DNA of 64,000 bases from Babylonia areolata (taxonomy: Eukaryota; Mollusca; Gastropoda; Neogastropoda; Buccinidae), in the NCBI RefSeq assembly GCF_041734735.1, contig NC_134880.1:32221330-32285329 (forward strand). Direction: 5' to 3'. Within the stretch, counting starts at the first letter, position 1. Each line of letters begins with the position of its first letter. The notes under the pieces were generated by a model, which had not been told where the DNA came from, searched no databases, and was given only the letters and a program-made list of their open reading frames with translations. A program made the position numbers and the translations under genes. Shown here piece after piece: positions 54,791-64,000 of the stretch.

Positions 54791-55176
54791 TCATTCAATT
54801 ATATACTTTTCCTCTTCTGTGACTGTCACTTCCTCCTTTTTCAAGGGTATCAGCACTTCCCTGTCTCTGGGATTCACAGCTGAGGATGGGAGAGTTGGTC
54901 GGAGGTTGTAGGGTCGATCTCTTGGAGCGAGTGCTAGACAGGCAATTAGCTGTTTCAGCACCTCAGTGTTAAAACCATACACCTTGCTTCCCTCCACATG
55001 CTCAAATAGCTTGGTCTGAGGGTCAACCCAGCACAGGTTGATCAGGTCATTGGCCTCTTCATCTTTCCACAGTTGCAAAGTATTGAGCTGGTACGTCATA
55101 AACTGCCAAGTCTGACCATCTGTCAGTATCATTTGGGTGGTCAGAGGGTACGTCACATCAATGAGTGTGTTGAATC
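54791..55176 (-). CDS. MRPS30: MRPS30 (mL65)-like mitochondrial ribosomal protein, last exon
   Basis: Minus strand. The acceptor is CCACTCTCACAG just above 55176 and the stop is TGA at 54791-54793. The exon enters in phase 1 ([G]GA TTC = Gly-Phe). It encodes about 128 residues: FNTLIDVTYPLTTQMILTDG, WQFMTYQLNTLQLW, LINLCWVDPQTKLFEHVEG, VYGFNTEVLKQLIACLALAP and YNLRPTLPSS, then an acidic-basic tail ending EEKYIIE. From memory, the TDG...YQLNTL...N-x-CW...GFN-x-EVL pattern matches the C-terminal part of mitochondrial ribosomal protein S30/PDCD9, a large-subunit component of the mitoribosome. Earlier exons should lie at higher coordinates, possibly beyond the LINE or outside the window. Confidence 0.72.
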
Positions 55177-56984
55177 CTGTGAGAGTGGAAAGAATCATCA
55201 TAAAGCAGAATGGCAAAAAAAACTACATTTTAAAGATGACAATGTTGTGTTCTTGCCAAATATACATGACAAATGTGTATAATTTAAACACGGTAGATTA
55301 CACACATATTCACACTTGGTTCATATATTACACACATATGCACACTTGGTTCATAAACCTTGATAAAAACAGGTATTCCTCATGGCCCTTAAATGATTAA
55401 ACAAAATGCATTAAAACAATGATTCTGGTCCCTTATACCTATTTGTGGGCCTGTTCTTTCTGACTTGTGTATTCTTTGATGAAATATGAACAAAAATGAT
55501 ACAAAATAGAAAAAACAATTTTTTTAAACTAATGCCACATGGTCAAAAATAGTTTTCTGACATTTTCTGTCAGAAATTAGAAACCCAATTACAACACCCA
55601 TCTTATTCAGAGGCTTTGCTGAACTGAGCACTTAAAAAAAATATTTAAAAAAAAAATATTTTGTATGTTTTCTTCTTTTTTTTCTTCTTTTTTTAATGGA
55701 CTGCTTTGTACTACAACTTTGTACAGCTCAAAGAGACTGAGCGTAAAAAAAAAATGATTCCAAATCTATGAGTGTTATAAAAAAAAAAAATTCAATAACA
55801 TTTTTCATCAGTTTTTACCATTTCTTAAACAGCCAAACTCATTCAAAAAGAATGAATGAGATCTTCTCTCTCTAATCATGTTCATCTAAAAAATGTAAAA
55901 CCAACCGCTTTCCTCAACAATGTCAAGGAACTGACATGAAAAGATCATCTGCTACATGCCATTGCCTTTTACAGAGAGCAATGGAGGGCAGTGACTACTC
56001 AGCCATGAAGTAAACTTTGCTGTGTTCCATGTTTGGTACTGATCACTATCTTGATATGGGTACTTATCCTGGTAAGTATTTGTATTACATTTCATTTGTC
56101 ATTGAAGTTAGCTTTTTGTCTTTTCATATCACTGATCTTAGAAGAAGAAAAAATGAGAGTGAGAAAAAAGAAGAGAGAAAAGGGGGGATGACAACTATGA
56201 TGATCATGACAATGATGAGAAGTTTAGTAAAGACACTGATGCTGTTGACACTGAAATTGACACCTGTTTACTGTATTTCACATGAGACAGATCAATGGAA
56301 TGCACCAATCTGAAATGGAACATCAGAATTACAGAAAACAACAAAATAATGGCATATGTAAAATTAAAGCATAAATATATGTATACCAAAACTTGACCCT
56401 AACCTATCCTGAGGGATGTTGGGTATAACATCGAAATAAAACAACTTTCTACATAAATGTTGCAAAATAGGTGTTTCACCATTAAATTTTTATATTTGTT
56501 GTGATACAATCTTTTCTGTCATATTTATTCAGAATGTTCTTACATTCCACACTTGTTTGCATGCAACATACTGAAATTACCTTCTCAGTTTCAGAGAAAA
56601 CACTCAGAACCTGAATTTTCTAAAAACAGAGTTGTAGAAGGAAAACCAACCAACCAATCAAACAGACAGACAAAAGGAAACACACACACACACACACACA
56701 GACACACACAGACACACGCACACACATGCACAAGATTTTTAAATTGATCCTGTGTCATCACTGTTGCGTCTTCACTAATATAATCATTTCTTCTTTTTCT
56801 CTCATTTTTCTCTAAGATCTGTGTAGGAAAAGACAAGAAACTAACCCCAAATATAACAATGTTTAAAAGCCAAAACAAAACAAAAAAAGGGTCGTTTCCA
56901 ATGTTTTCTCACAAATTGCAAGACAGTGTCAGGGTGCCCCCTATACAGTCATACAGTCTCACAATTGAGAGAAAAGGTGGCATG
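55177..56984 (-). other. Intron of the MRPS30-like gene, no further exon found
   Basis: AT-rich DNA with A/T runs at 55630-55690 and 55745-55800 and (CA)n at about 56684-56726. I searched for upstream exons on the minus strand and found none I could support. Confidence 0.55.
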
Positions 56985-57152
56985 AAATGAAATGAAATTA
57001 TGGTGCTTAGAGCCTCGCCGACCACTAAGGCCATCTCAAGGCTATCGCCGCGTCAATAACTACTACAAGGATGAAAAAACCAACCAATTAAAACGAGTCA
57101 CCAATTCAAACTTTCCACTCCAAAGTTAAAAAACTTCCATAGTTTAAAACCT

Positions 57153-60100
57153 TCAAATCTGGTTAAAAATGTTCACTTCTTTTAAGAAGTCCATCAGCGC
57201 CCACGGAGGGACATCACGAAACAAAGTCTTCAAAGAAACCGCCGTGTAATGTCTGCGTCTAACATCATGCAGATCCCAACAGTCAAGGAGCACGTGTTTC
57301 ACGGTGACAGGCTCATCACAGGGAATGCATCGAGGGGCCTCCTCCCCCTTCAACAAGTAAGAATGAGTAAAAAAAAAGTGTGCCCCGTACGCAGTCTGCA
57401 CAGCACAGACTCCTCCTTTCTGTTCTTCACCCCCGAAGGGAGAGTCTCTTTTAGGTCCGGACGGATCTGGAAGAGCTTGTTGTCCGTCTGGGTGTTCCAC
57501 TCCTCTTGCCAAAGATCCTTAACGTAAGTGTTCACCTTCCGCTTCATGTCTGTATAGGGTACAAAGGATCTGGATAATTCTTTCTTTAACAGCGTTCCTG
57601 GCCAGCAGGTCCGCCCTTTCGTTACCACGAATGCCAACATGTCCGGGAACCCAGGCCAACACAACCTCGTATCCTTTCTTCGTTGCGAGAGTAAAATCTC
57701 CATAAAATTCCAGCAGTTTGGGATGAGTGATATTCCTGCAGGCGATCGCCTCCAGGGCTGACAAGGAGTCGGAAAAGATCATGAATCTCTTTTGTTTCGA
57801 AGAGAGAACCATTTTTACCGCCAGCACCAGTGCGGTCAGTTCCGCAGTGTACACCGAGCTGTCAGACAGGATGTGTTCCGTTGAGGGCCGGTCAGGAAAG
57901 GCGGGACAGAACGCAGATGCAGCGACTCCGTCCTCTGACTTGGAACCGTCAGTGAAGATGCTTTGAAAAGTGGGGAATTTGTGGCAGAGTTCCGAAAAGT
58001 AAGTTCTGTAGGCCAGAGAACTGGTGGTGTCTTTACGGTATGAGGCCAGATCGAATCGGACCTCAGGTGTTGTAAAGGTCCAAGGAGGGCTGTCAGGGAA
58101 CTTAGAGAAATCTGAGATGCCACCGACATCCAGATCGGCATTTTCTAAGTGCGGCTGAATGCGGAGTCCGAGAGGAGGTATGCAGTTTGGGTTGTCTGTA
58201 AATTTCTTATCGAAAGGGTTGTTGAATACAGCGTCATAAGCAGGGTTTGTAGGTTCAGAAAACAATTTCAAATAATAATTCAGGGTCAGCTTCAGTCTGC
58301 GGTTGGAGAGAGGCGGTTTCCCCGCCTCTGCGTACAGGCTGTGCACAGGGGTGGTGCGGAAAGCACCTAAGCTGAGACGGAGCCCTTGGTGGTGTACAGG
58401 GTCCAACAGTTTCAGGTAGGACGGTCTGGCCGAGCCGTATACTACACTTCCATAATCCAGTTTGGACTGGACCAGGGCTCTGTAGAAGTGCAAGAGAGTT
58501 CTCTTATCAGCACCCCAGTTCGTGTGTGCCACAACTTGGATGATGTTCAGGGCTTTTTGGCAAGATACTTTCAGCTGTTTAATATGGCTGAGGAAGTTCA
58601 GCTTCTGATCAAAGACAACCCCTAAAAATCTGGCTTCCTTGACCGCCGGGATGGTGGATTTTCCCAGACGGATTTCAGGGTCGGTATAGAAATGGCGAAA
58701 ATTATGAAAATGGATGCATTCAGTTTTGGAGGACGAAAATGTGAAGCCATTCTCCTCTGCCCAACATTGGATTTTGTTGACGCAGAGCTGAAGCCGTCGC
58801 TGGATGCTGGCATACATGCTGCCAGTTGCATATAAGGCAAAATCGTCCACGAACAGCGAGCTGTCCGATCCCCTCTGAACGGATTGAACGATGTCATTAA
58901 TTTTGATGCTGAAAAGAGCCGGCGACAGGATGCTCCCTTGCGGGACACCCAGCTCCTGCTCCTGAATGTCGGACAGGGTGGTGCCGAGTCTCACCTGGAA
59001 TTGTCTGTCTTGTAAAAAATTGTGGATGAACTGAGGCAGGTGTCCTCGGAAGCCAAGGTTGTGCAAGTCCGAGAGAATACCAAATTTCCAGGTGGTATCG
59101 TAAGCTTTCTCCAAGTCAAAAAATATGGCCACCACATGTTGTTTGTTTACAAAGGCATTTCTTACAGTGGTTTCCAGACGAACCAGATGGTCAACGGTAG
59201 AGCGATGCTTGCGGAAACCGCACTGTTCTTTCGCCAGAAGGCCGTCGGTCTCTAGTTTCCACATCAGTCTACCGTTGACCATCTTCTCCATCAGTTTGCA
59301 GATGCAGCTGGTCAGTGCAACTGGGCGGTAGTTGGAGGGGTTCAAGGGGTCTTTTCCCGGTTTCGGCAGCGGGATTATGAGGGCTTTCCGCCAGGAGGGT
59401 GGAAAAAAGCTTGTGACCCAGATGTGGTTATAAACTTTAAGCAGGGTGTCCAGACAGGTTTGGGGAAGGTGCTTTAAGAGTTTATAATGGACCTCGTCCA
59501 TTCCTGGACAGGAATCCGTACAGGTCTGAAGGGCAGATTTAAGTTCATTCATTGAGAAAGGAAGGTTGTAATTCTCTGTGTTGTCGGAAAAGAAGTTACA
59601 TGGTGTTTTTTCTGACAGGATTTTGGTTTTAAGAAACCGAGCAGATTTGTTAGCAGATCTCGAGTTCTGTTCAATTGTGGAGGCAAGCAAATTGGCAACT
59701 GCTTTCTTCTCTGTGACCAGAGCGTCTGAAAGTTTAAGATGATGAAAGGTTGGGCATACGTTTTTGCCCTTAATTCTCAGCTGTTGATGGGTTCGAACGC
59801 TATCGGTCTCCGGTCTCCGAAAGACGCGTCGCTGCGCTCTCTTCCGAGACTTACGGGCCTCCCGACATTCCGCGTTGAACCAGGGCGTTCTAGGGACCTG
59901 AGGCTTGGAGGTAGACGATGGGACTGCTGCTTTGGCGCAATCTAAAACGATCCGAGTCAGAGTGTCAGCAGGGTCCTTGCTTTTCAATACTGTTTCTTCC
60001 TGCACCTCCGCTCTTATCTTCTTGGTAAAAAAACTCCAGTCTGCTTTGTCATAGTTCAGGCGGTCAGGCAGAGAGTCACCTTCTCCATCTGTGGGGTGGA

Positions 60101-60737
60101 GGACAACAGGAAAGTGGTCACTCCTGTGCAGATCGTCGTGCACTTTCCACTCGTAGTCCAGGACCAACGATGGATCGCAGACCGACAGATCTAAACACGA
60201 GAGCTTTCCAGAGGACAGATGAAGGTAAGTGGGAGACTTGTCGTTAAGACAGCACAAGTCCATGTCGGAAAGAAGGTTTTCCAAGAGAAGACCTCGGGCT
60301 GATGTCATCTCACTTCCCCAGAACTGGGAGTGTCCATTGAAGTCGCCCAACAGTAAAAACGGACGTGGGAGTTGGTCGACCAGGTTCATGAGGTCCTGCC
60401 TCAGAACACGGACAGAAGGAAGAAGGTAGAGAGAGCAGACAGTGATGGTTTTCTCAAGTGTGACTCTGACTGCCACCGCCTGTAAAGGAGTGCTTAAAAG
60501 AACTGTACTGTACAAAAGGGACTTGCGAATAAAAAGAGCGACACCTCCCGTCAATCCCTCTTGCTTCGGTTGAGCGGGTTTAAAAACGGAGTTAAAACCA
60601 GAGAGAGATAAAACCTTGCCATCTCTTTGCAGAGTCTCCTGCAGCGCCAGCACTGAAGGTTTCAAAGCACGACAAAGCAGCTGGAGTTCCTGAAAATTGG
60701 CGTAGAACCCCTGGATGTTACAGTGGATCACTGCCAT
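57153..60737 (-). pseudogene. LINE ORF2: endonuclease, RT, RNase H and zinc knuckle
   Basis: The main frame is 1072 codons (60737-57519). The endonuclease is residues 1-215: HCNIQG at 5-10, LQETL with Glu34, LLGDFNGH near 130 and RSDHFPVV near 205-212. The RT is about 440-770: NYRPVALTS at 469-477, CGFRKHRSTVDHL at 506-518, FFDLEKAYDTTW at 539-550, GVPQGSILSP at 597-606 and FVDD at 629-632. RNase H is about 920-1050: FTDGS (Asp930), TAEL (Glu966), FSDS (Asp990) and GNERAD (Asp1043), so all four catalytic residues are kept. Frame changes near A-runs at about 57585 and about 57365 move the remaining C-terminus, including CIPCDEPVTVKHVLLDC, into other frames. It would nick DNA, prime on it and copy its own RNA if the frame were whole. 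Confidence 0.9.
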
Positions 60738-60767
60738 TAAAAAGGTTAAAAAAAATAAAGCAGCAGC

Positions 60768-61525
60768 CTATTCCATCGCTACCCCCTGCTCCTCTGCTTG
60801 CGGTGGCTCAAGGTCGGCCAGGATGGAGTATTTATTTTTAGAAATTACTTTTTCGGATTCCGACCGAGTCGGAATATCCACGACCTCGGCCCCTCCCGAT
60901 CCCGCCGAGGCTGCAACCCTCCCCTCCTTGAGTTTTGGAGGTACGGGGGGTTTCCGGCCACTTCCGCCAGCCCGAGGGCCAGGCAGACGAGAGGCGGGGC
61001 GAGGGGTGCCAGGGGGTGGGGTGGGGCGGGAGGCGGACAACGTGCCTCCGCCCGAGGTTTTCCGCTCCCGCCCAGCAGTCCCTGAGGACTGCAGCACAGG
61101 ATGGGAAGGGGTGGACACGGCGCCTCCACCCAAGGCCAACGGTTCTGACGAGGTGGGTAAGTCGTCCGTCTGCGTCCCTGTGGACGTCGTCTGGATCGCG
61201 ACGTCCACCATCCTGGGTCTGACGACAGAGGCGTACGCCTTAGGCGACGCGGCCTCCACCTGTTTCTTTGCCTCAGTTTCAGTTTCAGTTTCACTTTCTC
61301 AAGGAGGCGTCACTGCGTTCGGACAAATCCATACACGCTACACCACATCTGTTGAGCAGATGCCTGACCAGCAGCATAACCCAACGCGCTTAGTCAGGCC
61401 TTGAGTGCATGCTTACATATTTGTGTACCTATGCAAGTGGATTTCATTTTACGTAATTTCGCCAGAGGACAACACTCTCGTTGCCATGGGTTCTTTTTCA
61501 GTGCGCCAAGTGCGTGCTGCACACG

Positions 61526-61556
<31 letters not shown>

Positions 61557-62488
61557 TAGACGCTCAGTTTGATTTTCCAGTCAAACTTAGGAGAAAGGGC
61601 GAGAGCGGGATTTGAACCCACACCCTCACGGACTCTCTGTATTGGCAGCTGAGCGTCTTAACCATTCTGCCACCTTCCTTCCTCCTTTGCCTCAAAGAAG
61701 GATATCTTCTTTTCTGTCTTGACCTTCTGGATTTGTTTTTCTTTTTTCCAGGCGGGGCAGTCTTTCGATGAGGACGGGTGGCCACCTCCGCAGTTCGCAC
61801 ACCGGGCTGCACTGACGCAATCGCCCTGGTGCGCCGCCTTCGAACAGGTGCCATACGCCTCTTCCTCCTTGCATCGGCCTCTCACATATCCAAATTTCTG
61901 GCATTTAAAACATCTCAGAGGGGACGGCACGTACAGGCTTACACTAACTATCAGGTATCCGACCCGAATGTCCTTGGGGACATCCGGGCAGCAGAAGGTG
62001 AGGAAGAAAGTGTTGGTCGGGACTCTGTCCGACCCCTTCCTCACCGTCACCCTGTACACGTCGGTCACTCCCTGAGAGGACAGCTCGCTCTTGATTTCAG
62101 CCTCAGACACACCTTTCAACTCCAGGCATCTGATGATCCCCTTTGAGCAGTTGAGACCTTTGTGAGGGGAAACCTTCACCGCCCTATCCACGAAAGTGGT
62201 CGCCTTGAGAAGGAACTGTGTCTGCCTTTTGGACTCTGTCTGCACTAAAAATGCTCCGCTCCTCAGCCTCTTGATGGATTTCAGCGATCCTGCCATACAC
62301 TGAAAGCCCTTCTGGATAGCGAAGGGGCTGAGAGCCGACAACGGCTTGTCGTCATCAGCGCCCTCCATCACAAGCCACGATGGCCAAAATCCAGAGGTCT
62401 CAACGACCTCCGAATCGGAGTCTGAGTCGTCCGTTCCTTGTCGTCGTCTTTTTCCAGAGTTAGGGGTGTGTGATTTTTTGGAAGTCAT
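60768..62488 (-). pseudogene. LINE ORF1 (gag-like, zinc knuckles), split by a SINE
   Basis: ORF1 starts MTSKKSHTPNSGKRRRQ at 62488 and runs 62488-61684. After the SINE (61276-61683) it resumes at about 61275 and ends GVAME at 60768. It has an acidic N-terminus, an RNA-binding-like middle (FLLKATTFVDRAVKVSPHKG and SSQGVTDVYRVTVRKGS) and three zinc knuckles near residues 190-245: CFKCQKFGYVRGRC, YGTCSKAAHQGDC and CANCGGGHPSSSKDC. In knuckle 1 the ligand His is Tyr, and in knuckle 2 the first Cys is Tyr, while knuckle 3 is whole. The C-terminus is Pro/Gly-rich. This protein coats the element's RNA. It is related to the gag-like ORF1 of I and jockey elements. Confidence 0.85.
61276..61683 (-). 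mobile_element. SINE family 1, inserted in LINE ORF1
   Basis: Minus strand. The head at 61683-61600 has GGCAGAATGGTTAAGACGC and B-box GGTTCAAATCC, followed by the shared core (GATGAGACGATAAACCGAGG and CAGCACGCACTTGGCGCAC), GACTAAGCGCGTTGGGTTAT and the end GAAACTGAAACTGAAACTGA. It is flanked by a 10-base duplication CTTTGCCTCA (at about 61266-61275 and 61684-61693 on the plus strand). It is full length and must be younger than the LINE around it. Confidence 0.9.
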
Positions 62489-62960
62489 GTTGAAAAAAAT
62501 GTAAATTCATCCCTCCCTTACCCACCCACCATGGGGTCCAACTCTAGGGGCCAGGGTCAAGGGAACACCAGCTTGACCCCTTCCAGGTTTCGGGAGGGAT
62601 ATACGACCAACAGTCTAGCTCCAACGTGTTCCCCCCCGATCATGCCCAGCTCCCGGGGACAGAGAACCGAGCACTACGGGGGTTATCTTCGCTAGCCACT
62701 AAACTGCCAGTCTTGACCCAGCCCCACGAAGGGGTAGCTGATTGACACACACTGGCCAATGTGTGCCGCCTGTCTTAGGAGAGGTCCGAGCCAAAGGGAT
62801 GTGTTGAGAGCAGCGTGCTCTCTCAATCCCCAGGATCTCATTCCCCTCCATCACAGGTCGCGCCGCACAGCAAACACGGCGGGCCTGAAGAAGGCCGCAG
62901 AGAAAAAAGAATGTGGAAAAGAAGGCTTGATGGGGAGCTGAGGACAGAAAAGAGGCGGTA

Positions 62961-63075
62961 AAAAGAAGAATAGAGAAAAGTGAAAGGGACAGTGGGTCAC
63001 GTTTAGTTTGGGCCTCACTCAAAACCCCAAAACAGGCGTGGCAAAAGAGGTGGGAAAAGATTGTGCTTAGGTAGC
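62961..63075. other. Junction between two head-to-head LINEs
   Basis: The leader of the minus-strand LINE meets the leader of the plus-strand LINE here. The exact border is not visible. Confidence 0.5.
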
Positions 63076-64000
63076 AGAATGACAAAAGCAGAGCGGCTGT
63101 CAAAGAAATTCTTTAGAATCGGCAGTTGGAATTGTTCCAGCGCGAGAATGAGAATTTCAACAATTGAGAAATTGGCATATGATTTTGACATTTTATGTCT
63201 CCAAGAGACCAGGACAAGTGCAGACAGACCAATACATTTTGAAAATTTCACAGTCTTTCAAAGGAATGAAGGAAGAGGAGTAGCAATCATATTGAACAAA
63301 AACCTAAAAAACTAAGTTTCCACCATAAATCTAGAGAAATGGTGTAGAAACTCATGTGAACTAGTGGGGGTGCGTCTCGAAAAACCTGATGGAATTCACA
63401 AAAGCATCGTGCCCATCAATGCCTATGTTCACCCAGGAACCTGCACAAGAAAAGAGGATTGGGCCTTTTTAGAGGAAATAGAGAACGAACTTGGAGACTC
63501 AGTCATTATCTGTGGAGACCTCAATGCAAGATCAAAGCTATGGGACCTGCGGAACACCAACCCACAAGGACTCGCACTTGAAGGAATGATAGGGGAAATT
63601 CTTCTTAGCCCATTAACAACCACATCCCCAACTCACCTTGGAACAAGACAAAGGGGACAGTGACAGTGTGATTGACATCGCTCTAACATCTCCAAAATTC
63701 AGAGCAGAAATGAATGCAGAGACGCTTCCACACCAAGGCAGTGACCACCTCCCGGTAGTGTTCAGTCTACAGAAACTGTCAGATAAACCCTGTATGAAAC
63801 CGCGTGATCCATTTCAGTATGAAAACAAAGAGACAACCTTCATCGAAAAATTAAGACGCAGAAGAAACAAAAGAACGGCACTGAACAGGATGCAAACTAT
63901 TCAGCCCCCATGGTGGAATACCGACACAGAGAGAGCCTGGATAGAAAAACATGCGGCTGTCAAACTTTGGCAAAAAGAAAGAACAAAACCATCTCCGGAC
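63076..64000 (+). mobile_element. LINE endonuclease, cut off by the window edge
   Basis: Plus strand. RIGSWNCSSARMRISTIEKL and LCLQETRTSADRPI open the endonuclease domain. After a stop at about 63313 it continues with VGVRLEKPDGIH, INAYVHPGTCT and VIICGDLNARSKLWD (GDLN motif). A frame change near 63650 leads to SVIDIALTSPKF and HQGSDHLPVVFSLQKL (SDH catalytic block), then a basic linker with PPWWNTDTERAWIEK. The RT should follow outside the window. It is an I/jockey-like endonuclease with two breaks so far. The start codon shown at 63079 lies in a usual place for ORF2, but ORF1 was not found upstream. Confidence 0.85.

Larger units (their letters stand above)
56985..62960 (-). mobile_element. 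Nearly full-length I-type LINE
   Basis: Minus strand, about 6 kb. The 5' leader is about 470 bases from roughly 62960. ORF1 runs 62488-60768 and ORF2 60737-57153, with a short 3' UTR and an ATTTC-repeat tail at 56985-57000. ORF1 stops 30 bases before the ORF2 ATG. Endonuclease, RT, RNase H and a terminal C2HC knuckle in this order define the I superfamily (I or Nimb clade). Only two frame breaks in ORF2 and one SINE in ORF1 were seen, so it is the youngest large element here. It probably sits in the first part of the MRPS30-like gene or just beyond it. The left tail is exact to a few bases; the 5' end is approximate. Confidence 0.85.

Noticed and set aside
60715-61404. 229-codon plus-strand ORF and other long plus ORFs in 58-62 kb
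   Set aside because: Shadows of the GC-rich minus-strand LINE ORFs.

Overview
The window is eukaryotic nuclear DNA from an animal. Introns have GT-AG borders, the spacers are AT-rich and full of microsatellites, and most of the length is transposable-element debris. Two host genes show only as exons: one for an extracellular protein with von Willebrand factor A (VWA) domains, and one for a mitochondrial ribosomal protein. The mixture of CR1/Rex1, RTE and I-like LINEs, tRNA-derived SINEs and hairpin-ended repeats looks lophotrochozoan, most likely molluscan. That placement is an inference from general resemblance.

Bases 1-6035 hold a plus-strand LINE split by an inverted Rex1/CR1-type LINE. 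Bases 6036-17970 hold two copies of one ~1.6 kb repeat that starts with a hairpin and carries a tRNA-like box near its end. Copy A has received a 2.4 kb terminal-inverted-repeat transposon. Copy B has received a 4.1 kb LINE. Each copy serves as the empty site for the other's insertion. Bases 18310-22925 hold a palindrome-rich repeat, RT debris and an RTE element that has lost its RT catalytic core.

Six plus-strand exons between 23240 and 36286 encode two tandem VWA modules (582 and 534 nt). Each module is bounded by phase-1 introns. The first keeps its metal-binding (MIDAS) residues and the second has lost them. The first visible intron is 7.1 kb and holds nested LINEs and SINEs. The start and end of this gene were not found.

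Bases 36287-54790 contain no exon I can defend. They hold a solo-LTR-like fossil, an internally deleted piggyBac relic between direct repeats, a short minisatellite, decayed LINE pieces and a second copy of the palindrome-rich repeat. At 54791-55176 on the minus strand lies the last exon of a MRPS30 (mL65)-like gene. Bases 56985-62960 hold the best-preserved element: an I-type LINE with ORF1 (split by a SINE) and an ORF2 with endonuclease, reverse transcriptase and RNase H. A further LINE endonuclease runs off the right edge.

I found no clear new biological system. The three structures most worth following are the hairpin-ended repeat with its tRNA-like box, the TAAC-dense inverted-repeat transposon, and the element built from GCTGAATTGTCG palindromes. 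All coordinates and family calls come from reading the sequence, with no alignment or database search.
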